Below are positions 25,921-35,259 of a stretch of DNA of 64,000 nt, piece after piece. Under the pieces are notes generated by a model. The model made no database searches. It was not told where the DNA came from and saw nothing but the letters and a program-made list of their open reading frames with translations. This DNA comes from JAFARZ01 sp036490795. Lineage in GTDB: Bacteria; Actinomycetota; Actinomycetes; Streptosporangiales; Streptosporangiaceae. A program made the translations under genes and the position numbers. Positions within the stretch are counted from its first letter, which is position 1, and each line of letters opens with the position of its first letter. The DNA is taken from positions 4,454 to 68,453 of the forward strand of contig DASXDG010000165.1 of NCBI GenBank assembly GCA_036490795.1, read 5' to 3'.

Positions 25921-28900
25921 GCGGCGGGCTCCTCTTCAAGTACAACGGAATCTTGGTCCTGCCGATGCAGCAGGGTCCGCATCGGCAGGACGACTGGCAG
26001 GTAGACAGCGCTGCCCGCGACCGCGGCCAGCATCATGCCGGCTAGGTTCCGGCCGATCGCATACAGCGCGAGCTCACAGAACAGGACCATCAGAATGCCG
26101 CCGATGAGCGGACGTACCGATGCGGCGAGGATCTTCCGGACCGGGATCCCGCACCGGGACAGCGCCCAGGCGAAGGCCGGCCCGACGAGCAGCCCCGCCA
26201 CGATGACGTGACCGGCGCCTACTCCGACGATGCCGCGCAGCCGCGCACCGAAGATCAGCGCGGGGCACAGCGTTGCCAGCCACCAGCCTTGCACGGCAAG
26301 CAAGGTCGGACGCCTTCCCGCCGCCGCCAGGCAGTCGTAGCTGATCTCGTAGATCACTCGCAACAGTCCGAGTACTGACAGCAGGGTCAGCACCGGCGCG
26401 GCTGACGTCCAGCGCTGGCCGTACAGGAACCGGATCAACGGCTCGGCGAGCGTGCCGAGCAGCACACAGGCCGGGACGGCCGCGGCCATTACCAGCCCGA
26501 TCGCGCGTGAGTAGACATCGGCGAGTTGTTCGGCGGAGTCAGCGACCCGGGAGAACCCCGCGAACGATACCCGGCGAGCGGCCTCAGAAATGGCCCGGAC
26601 CGGCCAGCTGGAGATGTTGAAGGCGAGTGCGTACAGACCAAGGGCGACCGGGCCGAGCGTAGCGCCGACGACCATTGAGTCCACGTTGTACACGCCGAGC
26701 AGCAGCAGGCTGGCACCAGCCAGCGGCAGACCGAACCGCAGCAGCCGCCGGGCCTGGTCGGCATTCCAGCCAGGCAGGACGAAGAACGGCGCCGCCACGC
26801 TGGCGGCGACCAACGACACGAGGCAACCCGCCACCGATCCCCAGGCGAAACTTATCGGACCGTGCCCGGCGAAGGCGAGCCACAACGTCACGCCCGTGCT
26901 CACGATGAAGTTGAGGCCGTTCACGAGCATCAGGCGGCGTTGCGCGAACGCGCGGGTGAGCAACGCGAGCTGCACGCACACCAGGCCGTCGATCACTACG
27001 CACAGACACAGGACCCGGACCATGCCGGTGGCTCCGGGCGAACCGAGCAGCCGCGCGAGCTGGGGGGCGGCGACGTACAGCGCTCCGTACAATAGCGTGC
27101 TGGACAGCATACCGAGGGTATAGACGGTGCGCGCGAAGGTCCGCACGTCACCGTCCCAGCGCACAATCGCCAGGCTGACCCCCATCTCGTTCGCGCTGAG
27201 CAACAGGGCGAGGATTACCTGCGATACGGCATAGACACCGAAGGCCTGGGGTCCGAACACTGTCCTGGCGAGCAGGATGGTCGTACCGAAGTTCGCTATC
27301 CGCAGCACCAGCGTGTTCAGCGTGCTCCACAGTGCGCCGGATCTGACCTTGCTGCCCAGGCTGACCTGTCCGGTAGCATCCGGCTCGACGGAGAGCGTTC
27401 CTGGCGCTCGCTCCGGCGGATGCCCCGGCGGGTGGATCAAGGTCAGTGCGGGGTAACGCATCGGCTCGACGGTGGTCGCCAGGATCGAGACGAGGACATC
27501 CGGCGCCAGCGACCACCGGGCACCCGAGCTCGACTGACGCAGCGCGTTGAGGATTCGCTGGTTGCGGCGGACCAGCAGGGCCGTGATGCCCAGCGAAATG
27601 ACCGATGCGACCGCTAGCACCGCCCGCCCGCGCGGATCGCTGCCCAGCCGGACGCTGAAGGCGAGCCAGCCGATCGCGGCTAGCACCAGCAACCGGATGC
27701 CGAGCCGGGCCGCCAGTGCCGGGAAGCTTCGGGCGCTTCGACGCTGCCCGGGTAGATAGCTGACGACGAGAACCGGCACGCACAAGATGACCTCGGCGAC
27801 AGCCGCGCCGACCAGTCCGTTCCTGTGCAGGCCGATGAGGACGGCGGGTACCGTCGCCACCAGGAACCCGAATTGGAACGCCAGTGCGGACAGGAGAGTG
27901 GCCCGGGCGGACAGATAGCTGACCGAGAGCTCGCCGCAGACTCGCAGCACCACGAGCGGCACCAGCCAGGCGAGCACTGGTGCCACCGGTGCCCAGTGCG
28001 GGCCGTACAGCACGGCAACGATGTTCCCGGCCGAGCTGATCATCAGCACGCAGATGGGTACGGTCAGCCAGGCGATCAGCGACATGGCCGACCGGAACGC
28101 GGAGTCCGCCAGCTGCGGGCTGCGCCGGAATTTGGCGAACGTCGCTGGGGCATGATCTCGGACCGGCTGCGTGCACAGCGCGATGGGCCAGCTGGCCATG
28201 GAAAGAGCGAGAAAGTAAAAGGCCAGATCGGGACCTGGCCTGAGACGTCCGATACAGATCAGATCGGCGTTGCCGATACCGAACAGCAGGAGGCTGAACG
28301 CAGCCAGCGGCAGCCCGGCAACAAGCATGAGCCTGGCGATCTTCGGATCGAAGCCGATGCGCAGCGCACGGGGGGCGAGCAGGACGGACAGCAGTGCCGC
28401 GGTTGCGCTGCCTGCGATCCGGCCCGCCGCCAGGCCGGTCAGGGCGTGACCGTCAGCGGAAAAGCCAATGGCCACCCCGACCGCGACCCAGTTGTCGATG
28501 GCCTTGGTCATCACGCTCATCGCCCTGGGCGAGCGCCTCTGCAAGATGGCCGCGGGGGCGGTCGCCAGCGCGCTGATCGCCACGCTGACGGCCAGCCACC
28601 GGATCGGACCGCTGGCCGCCGGCTCGCCCATCGCCGCCGCGTAGCGCGGCGCCATCGCGTAGGCGACCTCGCAGACCACGGCCCCGCTAAGCACAGAGAT
28701 CAGCGTGACGGTCGGCGCTACCTCGTAGGGATCGCCGCGCCAGGCCGCCATCGCCCGGCCGACGCCGAGCTGCTCCAGGCTCTGGATTCCTAGCAGTGCT
28801 ACGACGGCGACCGCAAAGGCGCCGAAGGCGCCGGGGTTCATCGTGCGGGCGAAGACAAGGCCGATGACGACCGTGCCTAGCCGCGGCGACGCGGTGTTCG

Positions 28901-28952
28901 CGAACACCCACCAGATCGCGCGGACGAACACGCGTGCGCTCCGAGCCGTCAC
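25917..28952 (-). CDS. Double-length polysaccharide flippase (two Wzx-like modules fused)
   Basis: 1011 residues, about twice the normal length of a PST/Wzx flippase. Module 1 (~1-470) begins with IWWVFANTASPRLGTVVIGLVFARTMNPGAFGAFAVAV and module 2 (~536-1011) with GALWSTLNTLVLRIANFGTTILLARTVFGPQAFGVYAVSQ. Each has the flippase N-terminal pattern and roughly a dozen hydrophobic helices. A ~65-residue hydrophilic linker joins them (LIHPPGHPPERAPG region, ~27420-27440). The protein would move lipid-linked repeat units across the membrane. No stop codon or frameshift separates the halves. The stop overlaps the next GT gene by four bases and the start overlaps the aminotransferase stop (28949-28952). 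Confidence 0.85.
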   Translation of the reverse strand: MTARSARVFVRAIWWVFANTASPRLGTVVIGLVFARTMNPGAFGAFAVAVVALLGIQSLEQLGVGRAMAAWRGDPYEVAPTVTLISVLSGAVVCEVAYAMAPRYAAAMGEPAASGPIRWLAVSVAISALATAPAAILQRRSPRAMSVMTKAIDNWVAVGVAIGFSADGHALTGLAAGRIAGSATAALLSVLLAPRALRIGFDPKIARLMLVAGLPLAAFSLLLFGIGNADLICIGRLRPGPDLAFYFLALSMASWPIALCTQPVRDHAPATFAKFRRSPQLADSAFRSAMSLIAWLTVPICVLMISSAGNIVAVLYGPHWAPVAPVLAWLVPLVVLRVCGELSVSYLSARATLLSALAFQFGFLVATVPAVLIGLHRNGLVGAAVAEVILCVPVLVVSYLPGQRRSARSFPALAARLGIRLLVLAAIGWLAFSVRLGSDPRGRAVLAVASVISLGITALLVRRNQRILNALRQSSSGARWSLAPDVLVSILATTVEPMRYPALTLIHPPGHPPERAPGTLSVEPDATGQVSLGSKVRSGALWSTLNTLVLRIANFGTTILLARTVFGPQAFGVYAVSQVILALLLSANEMGVSLAIVRWDGDVRTFARTVYTLGMLSSTLLYGALYVAAPQLARLLGSPGATGMVRVLCLCVVIDGLVCVQLALLTRAFAQRRLMLVNGLNFIVSTGVTLWLAFAGHGPISFAWGSVAGCLVSLVAASVAAPFFVLPGWNADQARRLLRFGLPLAGASLLLLGVYNVDSMVVGATLGPVALGLYALAFNISSWPVRAISEAARRVSFAGFSRVADSAEQLADVYSRAIGLVMAAAVPACVLLGTLAEPLIRFLYGQRWTSAAPVLTLLSVLGLLRVIYEISYDCLAAAGRRPTLLAVQGWWLATLCPALIFGARLRGIVGVGAGHVIVAGLLVGPAFAWALSRCGIPVRKILAASVRPLIGGILMVLFCELALYAIGRNLAGMMLAAVAGSAVYLPVVLPMRTLLHRQDQDSVVLEEEPAA

Positions 28953-30124
28953 GGGACCTCGGACAGCACAGACCTTGCCGGGCTCGCCCGCGACGTGGTG
29001 CGGCAGCTGAGCTCATGGATGACGGCCACCACGGCGTCCTGCTCTTGCTCGGTCATGTCGTGGTATAGCGGGAGGATCAGCGAGCTGGACGTGAGCATTT
29101 CGGTCACCGGTAGCGGCACGTGCGGGTGACCGGCGTAAGCCGGTTCCAGGTGCGCGGCCATGATGCCCCGGCGGCCGGCAATCTCGGCCTCGGCCAGCGC
29201 GCTTAGGACCTCGTTCCTGGTGACGGGAAAGCTTGCTGGCAGGGCTATCCAGAATGACTGGAAGTTGGTGGTGCCGTAATCTGGGTCGCTGGCCGTCCGC
29301 AGGCCGGGAATGCCGGCGAGCAGTTGCTGGTACCGGCTCGCCAGCTCGCGCCGCCTGGCTACGACGCGGTCCAGCTTGCCGAGTTGGACCAGGCCGATCG
29401 CTGCCTGGATGTCCGTCATCCGGTAGTTGAAGCCGACCTCGGCGTACTCCTCAATGACCGGCTGCCGGCTCTCGTGCCGCCGCGCCGCGCTGACGTTCAT
29501 GCCGTGTTCGCGCAGCCGTCGCATCCTCGCGGCCATGGCCTCGTCTGACGTGGTGATCATGCCGCCTTCACCGGTCGTCAGCAGCTTGCGCGGGTGGAAA
29601 GAAAAGGTGGCCAGAGCGGCGCCGGCACCGACCGGCCGGTCGCGGTAACTGGCACCCGCGGCACACGCGGCGTCCTCGATGACCGCTACCCCGCGAGGAC
29701 CCGCCAGCTCCCGCATCGCGTCAAGATCCGCGGGTATGCCGGCCTGATCGACCAGGATCAGCGCCCGGGTACGTTCGGTAAGCACCGGCTCGACAGTGCC
29801 TGGCGTCAGGTTCTGGGTCACCGGGTCCACATCGGCGAACACCGCGGTGGCGCCTACGTAGCGGACCACGTTAGCGGTAGCTATAAACGACAGCGACGGG
29901 ACTATCACCTCATCGCCCGGACCGATTCCGGCCGCGACAAGCGCGAGATGCAGCGCCGCGGTGCAAGAAGATACGGCTACCGCATGCTCAGTCCCGATGG
30001 CCGCCGCGAAGGCACGCTCGAACTCGGCTACCCGGGGACCCTGGGCGACCCAGCCGGATGCCACGGCGGCGGCGGCGGCCTCTACTTCCTCCGCGCCGAA
30101 CCATGGCTTGATGACCGGTATCAC
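28949..30124 (-). CDS. DegT/DnrJ/EryC1/StrS family sugar aminotransferase
   Basis: 391 residues from the GTG at 30124, whose GTGA overlaps the epimerase stop and has GGAG upstream; an ATG at 30142 lacks an RBS. IPVIKPWFG..E opens the protein. SSCTAALHLAL and EDAACAAGASY bind PLP. The PLP lysine is in FSFHPRKLLTTGEGGM. It transfers an amino group to a keto-sugar nucleotide made by a neighbouring dehydrogenase, dehydratase or oxidoreductase, giving an amino sugar for the polymer. Confidence 0.9.
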   Translation of the reverse strand: MIPVIKPWFGAEEVEAAAAAVASGWVAQGPRVAEFERAFAAAIGTEHAVAVSSCTAALHLALVAAGIGPGDEVIVPSLSFIATANVVRYVGATAVFADVDPVTQNLTPGTVEPVLTERTRALILVDQAGIPADLDAMRELAGPRGVAVIEDAACAAGASYRDRPVGAGAALATFSFHPRKLLTTGEGGMITTSDEAMAARMRRLREHGMNVSAARRHESRQPVIEEYAEVGFNYRMTDIQAAIGLVQLGKLDRVVARRRELASRYQQLLAGIPGLRTASDPDYGTTNFQSFWIALPASFPVTRNEVLSALAEAEIAGRRGIMAAHLEPAYAGHPHVPLPVTEMLTSSSLILPLYHDMTEQEQDAVVAVIHELSCRTTSRASPARSVLSEVP

Positions 30125-31074
30125 TGCTCGCTCCGCCACCATGCGACCAGACGGCGCAGGCCCTCGTCAAGACCGATCTCGGCCTTCCAGTCAAGCTGGC
30201 GGGCCGCCGCGTTGACGTCGGCGAGGCGCCGGGGCACCTTGTTCACCGCCCTTTGCGGCCCGAACTCGACATCCAGGTCCGATTCCATGACCTGGAGCAG
30301 CATCCTGGCCAAGTCGGCCAGGCTAGTCTCGACGCCAGTGCCGATATTGAAGACCGTGTCGGTGACATCGCTGACCGCGGCCAGCACGTTGGCGCGCGCG
30401 ATGTCGTCGGTGTAGACGAAGTCCATGCTCTGGCTGCCGTCACCGAAGATGAGCGGCGGTTGTCCCGCGGCGATCCGCTCCATCCAGCGGATCAGCACCT
30501 CTGTGTACAGGCCGTGGATGTCCATCCTGGGGCCGTACACGTTGAAGTAGCGGAGCGCGACGTAATCCAGACCACGCATCGCGTGGAAACTGCGGAGCAG
30601 CCCTTCATTGAATGTCTTGGCGGCTCCGTACAGCGTGTCGTTGGCGTACGGATGGTGTGATTCTCCGGTGGGGAACAGCTCCGCGGCGCCGTAGACCGAA
30701 GCGGAAGAGGCCGCGATGACCTTACGGACACCGGCCTCGGCAGCCGCCTCGATGACCTCATAGGTGCCGTTTACCAGCACCTCGACCGCTAGCCTTGGCT
30801 CTTCCGCGCACTGGGTAATGCGGATGGCAGCCTGATGGAACAGCAGGTCGACGCCAGTCATCAGGGAGCGCACTAGGTCCCGGTCCCTGATATCGCCATC
30901 GACCAGCCTGACCTTGCCGCTGGCTTGCGCTCGGCGGAGGTTCTCCGGACGGCCGCGGACGAAGTTGTCGAGGACGACGATCTCCCCCGCGCCGGCGGCT
31001 ACGAGCTGGTCCACGATCGTCGACCCGATCGTGCCCGCGCCGCCAGTGACCAAGCAGTGCTGACCTTCGATCAT
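30121..31074 (-). CDS. NAD-dependent sugar-nucleotide epimerase/dehydratase (extended SDR)
   Basis: 317 residues from the ATG at 31074 (GGGAG upstream). CLVTGGAGTIGSTIVD is the NAD motif. ASSASVYG holds the catalytic serine, and TLYGAAKTFNE the YxxxK pair. RYFNVYGPRMD and FVYTDDIARAN are typical of UDP-glucose 4-epimerase relatives. It probably produces a C4-epimerised or keto sugar used by the coupled aminotransferase. The exact substrate cannot be assigned. Confidence 0.87.
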   Translation of the reverse strand: MIEGQHCLVTGGAGTIGSTIVDQLVAAGAGEIVVLDNFVRGRPENLRRAQASGKVRLVDGDIRDRDLVRSLMTGVDLLFHQAAIRITQCAEEPRLAVEVLVNGTYEVIEAAAEAGVRKVIAASSASVYGAAELFPTGESHHPYANDTLYGAAKTFNEGLLRSFHAMRGLDYVALRYFNVYGPRMDIHGLYTEVLIRWMERIAAGQPPLIFGDGSQSMDFVYTDDIARANVLAAVSDVTDTVFNIGTGVETSLADLARMLLQVMESDLDVEFGPQRAVNKVPRRLADVNAAARQLDWKAEIGLDEGLRRLVAWWRSEQ

Positions 31075-31132
31075 CTCACTGGCTCCCAATTGCTCTTCGA
31101 TCGCGTGCTGATGTCGCCGCATGCTACGGCGA

Positions 31133-32176
31133 TCAGATCCCACGGCGCTGCCATGACTGCCACCACCACCAGTTATGTGCCTTCCTGGCCGCTGCCGTCA
31201 GGATCAGCGGTTGCAGGTAGGGCATGACGGCGGGGCCAATACCCTGCCGTGCCCGCAGCCCCCAGAACGAGCTCAGGGTCCGCACCTCAGGCCAGCAGTC
31301 GCGGGCGAAGGCGATCAGCCCGTCCACCGGAATCTGATCTGTCCGGCCGCGATCGTATGCACGGGCCGCGTACCACAGCGCCTGCCAGGCGAGCTTGCGA
31401 TGCACGGCATCGGACAGCTCCTCGCGCCGCCCGGCCAGCACGCCGGCGCAACGCTCAAGCGTGACCTCGTACGCCAGCCGCCGTTGCGCCAGGTCGCCGA
31501 GCACGTCGCGGGACTTGGACATGTTGTGCGCGTGCACCCGGTAGCAGGCCTGGTCAACGCCGCGCACATAGCCGACATCGGCGTACGCCGCGAGCCGCAT
31601 CCACAACTCGATGTCACCGGTATGCGGGAGCCGTGCGTCGAATCCGCCGACCCGCTGCAGCAGCGAAGTGCGCATCACCACCTCCGGCGAGGTGATGCAT
31701 CCCTGGGCGGCACGGAACCGCCGCTCCAGCCACCACTGGCCAGGCCAGACCGACCAGCCCTTGCCGTGCGTACGTGCTGGCGGAGGCGGACCCGGGTGCA
31801 GGAACTGAAGCGGATGACCGTAGCTGAACCCGATCTCCGGATGCGCGTCGAGCAGTGCACAGGCACGGGTGAGCGCACCAGGGGTTAGCTGATCGTCGGC
31901 GGATAGCAGCACAGAGTAGCTGCCGTCCGCCCAGCCGAGCAGCCCCTCGTTATAGGTCGCCAGGTGCCCGGCGTTCGCCTCGTGCGCGATCACCTCTATC
32001 CGGCTATCGCTGGCGGCCATCCTCTTGGCCACTTCGGCGCTGTCATCGGTCGACGCGTCGTCGATCACCAGCACTCGGACATCTACCCCGGGTTGCGCGG
32101 TCAGCACGCTGTCCACACAGTCCGGCAGGAAATGCCCGTAGTTATAGCAGGGAATGACAACACTGACCGAACTCAT
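31133..32176 (-). CDS. Glycosyltransferase family 2
   Basis: 347 residues. SVVIPCYNYGHFLPDCVDSVL opens the GT-A fold. VLVIDDASTDDSAEVA marks the nucleotide site and LLSADDQLTPGAL the DxD-like site. GGFDARLPHTGDIELWMRL is the acidic acceptor block. The start overlaps the oxidoreductase stop (32173-32176). It belongs to the operon read leftward from 33270. Confidence 0.87.
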   Translation of the reverse strand: MSSVSVVIPCYNYGHFLPDCVDSVLTAQPGVDVRVLVIDDASTDDSAEVAKRMAASDSRIEVIAHEANAGHLATYNEGLLGWADGSYSVLLSADDQLTPGALTRACALLDAHPEIGFSYGHPLQFLHPGPPPPARTHGKGWSVWPGQWWLERRFRAAQGCITSPEVVMRTSLLQRVGGFDARLPHTGDIELWMRLAAYADVGYVRGVDQACYRVHAHNMSKSRDVLGDLAQRRLAYEVTLERCAGVLAGRREELSDAVHRKLAWQALWYAARAYDRGRTDQIPVDGLIAFARDCWPEVRTLSSFWGLRARQGIGPAVMPYLQPLILTAAARKAHNWWWWQSWQRRGI

Positions 32177-33270
32177 CTGCTGCCACGCAAACCGACCGTC
32201 GCCCCGTGCAGCGACATGCTCCGAGAGGCTGCCTCCAAGATGTCCAGCACCCGCAGCCCGGACTCTCCGTCGGTGAGAGGGGTCCGACCGGTGCTGATGC
32301 AGTCCGCGAACTCCTCCACAACACCTTGCAAGGCTTCACGTTCGGGCAACGCCGGGGAGACCACGTCGCCGGAGCGATAGGAGATCATCGCGTTCCGGCG
32401 GGCCTCTTCGGGCACCTCGCCCCGCGGCACCATATCGACCCCGCGATCGAACACCGTCACGCGCTGGACCGGGTTGAGATCGTCCCACAGCACCGCGCGC
32501 TTGGAGCCCCCGATAAGCGTGGACCGGACCTTTGTCGGCGACAGCCAGTTCACATGCAAGTGCCCGATGGCACCACCGGTGAGCTGAAGGGTGACGAACG
32601 CCACGCAGGACTGCCCGGCGCCGATCGGATCCGCGCCATGGGCCGTCACCGCGAGTGGCTCTACGCCGGGCGGCAGGATCGAGTCCAGGATCGACAGGTC
32701 GTGCGGCGCGAGGTCCCACAGCACGTCGATGTCTGGCTGCACCAAGCCGAGGTTGATCCGCACCGAGTCGAAGAAGTGCAGGTCACCTAGCTCGCCCGAA
32801 TGAAGGATTTCACGAATCTTGTTAACAGCGGGGGTATAGCAGTAGGTGTGATCGCACATCAGGACCAGTTGGCGCTCCTTGGCCAACGCCACCAGATCAC
32901 GGCCCTGCGCGTACGTGGCGGCCAGCGGCTTCTCAACGAGCACGTGTTTGCCGGCTTGCAACGCGGCGAACGCGACGCCGAAATGAGTACCCGCCGGGGT
33001 GGCGATGGCCACCGCATCGACCGTCGGATCCGCTGTCACCTCGGCGAAGTCACTGGTGACGGCCACCGTGGAGTACGGTCCGAGCACACTCTGCGCGCGC
33101 TGCTCGTCGAGATCACACAGCCAGCGCAGGTCAAAACTACGGCACCTGGCGAAATTACGGACCAGGTTCGGTCCCCAATAGCCAGCGCCAACGATGGCCA
33201 CACCGATCGGTGCGCTGCCACGGGACGCGACAACCTGAGCTGGACTCACGTCCCCCCTTTGAACTGACAA
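32173..33270 (-). CDS. Gfo/Idh/MocA oxidoreductase, WlbA/WbpB-like
   Basis: 365 residues. GVAIVGAGYWGPNLVRNF is the dinucleotide motif in the form usual for WlbA/WbpB proteins. The catalytic lysine is in HVLVEKPLA. VRINLGLVQPDIDVLWDLAPHDLSI carries the conserved active-site aspartates and histidine. Such enzymes oxidise C3 of UDP-GlcNAc-uronic acid for later amination. It is the first gene of an eight-gene leftward unit and has an ECF-like promoter motif 85 bases upstream (33355-33384). Confidence 0.88.
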   Translation of the reverse strand: MSVQRGDVSPAQVVASRGSAPIGVAIVGAGYWGPNLVRNFARCRSFDLRWLCDLDEQRAQSVLGPYSTVAVTSDFAEVTADPTVDAVAIATPAGTHFGVAFAALQAGKHVLVEKPLAATYAQGRDLVALAKERQLVLMCDHTYCYTPAVNKIREILHSGELGDLHFFDSVRINLGLVQPDIDVLWDLAPHDLSILDSILPPGVEPLAVTAHGADPIGAGQSCVAFVTLQLTGGAIGHLHVNWLSPTKVRSTLIGGSKRAVLWDDLNPVQRVTVFDRGVDMVPRGEVPEEARRNAMISYRSGDVVSPALPEREALQGVVEEFADCISTGRTPLTDGESGLRVLDILEAASRSMSLHGATVGLRGSR

Positions 33271-33354
33271 ACCGGAACGCCGCTACAGCGGTGGCCGGCC
33301 ACGGGCAACCTCGCCGACCCCTTCCCCGGCCAGTCAGGCTTGCCTTACCCACAG

Positions 33355-33384
33355 TAGACGCGCAACTGCGCATACTGGATTACT
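33355..33384 (-). promoter_or_regulatory. ECF-type promoter-like motif (copy 1)
   Basis: Read on the minus strand: AGTAATCC, 16 bases, CGTCTA. It lies 85 bases upstream of the Gfo/Idh/MocA start and points toward it. The same two boxes with the same 16-base gap recur at 35064, 35182, 48046 and 50348. The shared spacing, not any one box, is the evidence. Confidence 0.6.
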
Positions 33385-33544
33385 TTTGACCCAACTTTTG
33401 ATTGCATTCACGTTCTGGCCAGATAGGGCAGCCTATGGGCAATGTGGCGGCGCCGCGACGCCATGGCCGACCACCCCGTGTCGTGCGACTTTCCGTTACG
33501 GTAGCGACATGAACGGCGCGCCAGGGGACTAGGCACACGACACG

Positions 33545-34219
33545 ATGGAGCAAGAGCAGGGCGGCGACCTCGTCCTTATCGGCGCGGGCGGATTCGGCCG
33601 CGAGACCGTCCAGGCGATCGAGGCGGTCAACCAAGCTGGTGGCCGCTGGCAGCTGCTTGGCTTTCTCGACGACGACCCCGCGCGGCGGGGCACGATGGTG
33701 GAGGGCACACCCATCCTCGGCGGGCGGGAAGAGCTCCGCAGACTGCCGGGCGCGAGGGTGGTGGTATGCACCGGGCGTCCGTCCGACTACACGAGCCGGC
33801 TCCGTCTAGTGACCGCGCTCGGCCTGCCGCCCGAGCGCTACGCGACCATCGTCCATCCGAGCGTCGCGATCTCCGCATCCTCGTGCATCGGACCCGGATC
33901 GGTGCTGCTCGCACATGTGGCGCTTACCACCGCGGTACGGGTCGGTGCCCATGTCGCGATCATGCCCCACGTCACGCTTACCCACGATGTGGTCATCGAC
34001 GACTTCGTGACGATCGCCTCCGGCGTCCGGCTCGGCGGCGGGGCGAGGGCGGCCCGGGCCGCGTACCTGGGAGCCGGCTCTATCATCGGCGAAGGCCGGA
34101 CCGTCGGGGAGTTCTCGCTGGTCGGCATGGGAGCGGTGGTTACCAGGAATATCCCGGCCAGCGAAATCTGGGCGGGCGTGCCCGCGCGCCGGCTGCGCGG
34201 CGCCGATGTCACCGTCTGA
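33545..34219 (+). CDS. NeuD/PglD-like sugar O/N-acyltransferase
   Basis: 224 residues. The N-terminal Rossmann-like half has LVLIGAGGFGRETVQAIE and GFLDDDP. The C-terminal half is a left-handed beta-helix of hexapeptide repeats with the HVTLTHDVVIDDF active-site strand and an IWAGVPARRL end. PglD/NeuD proteins acetylate an amino sugar made by a DegT aminotransferase, and two such enzymes are in this locus. It is divergent from the Gfo/Idh gene and convergent with the Wzz-like gene. No clear RBS at the ATG, so the start is moderately uncertain. Confidence 0.85.
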   Translation: MEQEQGGDLVLIGAGGFGRETVQAIEAVNQAGGRWQLLGFLDDDPARRGTMVEGTPILGGREELRRLPGARVVVCTGRPSDYTSRLRLVTALGLPPERYATIVHPSVAISASSCIGPGSVLLAHVALTTAVRVGAHVAIMPHVTLTHDVVIDDFVTIASGVRLGGGARAARAAYLGAGSIIGEGRTVGEFSLVGMGAVVTRNIPASEIWAGVPARRLRGADVTV

Positions 34220-34262
34220 CCTGACTCCCGCCTCGGCGTTAACGACGGCGGACACCGATTGC

Positions 34263-34946
34263 TCAGCGCAGGTCCCGGGCATGCCGGGCGGATTTGATCG
34301 GCACCTGGGCCGCGTAGTCGTGATCCCGGCGCCGCAGCTTGCGACGGCGCAGGTACTGGTCAGTCCACAGTGCCGCGGCGACGGTGACGATCGCACCCAG
34401 CATGAAGACGGCGAGATATGCCTGGGACGGACGGCCGGTTTCCGCCACCGAACCGGGCGAGGCCAGCACCTTTTCGGTCAGGTAGAACTGAGCCGGCACG
34501 TGCGCCGCAACCTCCCTGGAGCGCAGCAACGCGTCGAACTCGGCCAGGACCGCGTTGCTCGTGCCTAGCGCCACCCCGGGATCGGTCGAGGTCGCGCAGA
34601 CGTCCATCTCCGGTTCCGAATACGCGGGCGTCTCGGTGGTCCCGGTGTTGTGGACCTGCGCCTGGAAGGCTCCGGTCGCCCCTTCTGCCCTGAGCTTGCT
34701 CTGCACGGTCGCGGACTGGAGCTCGTCCGTTATCAGCCCGGTGGCGGCCACTAGCGAGCCCTCAGTGTTGTTGTAGACGTTCGGGCTGGTCGGCGTCGCG
34801 GGCGCACCGACGATAATGCTGCCGCACGCCTGAAACGACACCGGCCTCTTGTGGATGGCGTACATGATGGAGATCGTGCACAGCATGCCGACAAGCAGGA
34901 CCGGCCACCGGCGCAGCACGGCAGTCAGCCACTCCCAGATCGTCAC
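34263..34946 (-). CDS. Wzz/YveK-like chain-length protein A
   Basis: 227 residues with a short cytoplasmic start, a membrane helix at ~14-32, a ~140-residue extracytoplasmic region, a second helix at ~176-195 and a basic tail. This two-helix topology is that of polysaccharide co-polymerases (Wzz, CapA/YveK) that set polymer length. No tyrosine-kinase domain is attached and none is seen nearby. It is divergent from the second Wzz-like gene at 35260, and each has its own ECF-like motif. Sequence conservation with the family is weak, so the call rests on topology and context. Confidence 0.7.
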   Translation of the reverse strand: MTIWEWLTAVLRRWPVLLVGMLCTISIMYAIHKRPVSFQACGSIIVGAPATPTSPNVYNNTEGSLVAATGLITDELQSATVQSKLRAEGATGAFQAQVHNTGTTETPAYSEPEMDVCATSTDPGVALGTSNAVLAEFDALLRSREVAAHVPAQFYLTEKVLASPGSVAETGRPSQAYLAVFMLGAIVTVAAALWTDQYLRRRKLRRRDHDYAAQVPIKSARHARDLR

Positions 34947-35063
34947 CGGCGCCCTCCGGCCTCATGCGGGCATCCCTGGCTATCCAGCGAACGCCGCTGA
35001 TGCACATACATCGTAGGAGACGTTACCGTCGCGACGTAATCGGTGCCGAGCGGTCACAACTAG

Positions 35064-35093
35064 GTGACGTCCGACCTCGGGGTTCGGTGTACA
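35064..35093 (-). promoter_or_regulatory. ECF-type promoter-like motif (copy 2)
   Basis: Minus strand: TGTACACC, 16 bases, CGTCAC. It points at the Wzz-like gene at 34946, about 118 bases away. The right half of its -10 differs from the other copies (CAC instead of CTA). Confidence 0.5.
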
Positions 35094-35181
35094 TGCTTAG
35101 GTAATCCGGTGCCCGGTAAGGACGGTACCGGGCCGGGGCGGGCTAGCGGCCGCACTGGTTCGGGCCAGATTTGGGCTATAT

Positions 35182-35211
35182 GGTAATCCTGCGTACGCAG
35201 TCACACGTCTA
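35182..35211 (+). promoter_or_regulatory. ECF-type promoter-like motif (copy 3)
   Basis: Plus strand: GGTAATCC, 16 bases, CGTCTA. It points at the Wzz-like gene at 35260 with a ~40-base leader. With copy 2 it makes the 313-base gap 34947-35259 a divergent promoter region serving both chain-length genes. Confidence 0.6.
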
Positions 35212-35259
35212 CTGACTGTGTAAGGCAGTCCGGATTCCGGACTGCCGGGGAGGGTTGGA

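Noticed and set aside
35098..35125. Sixth copy of the promoter motif (GGTAATCC near 35101)
   Set aside because: The first box matches but no CGTC box lies 16 bases downstream.
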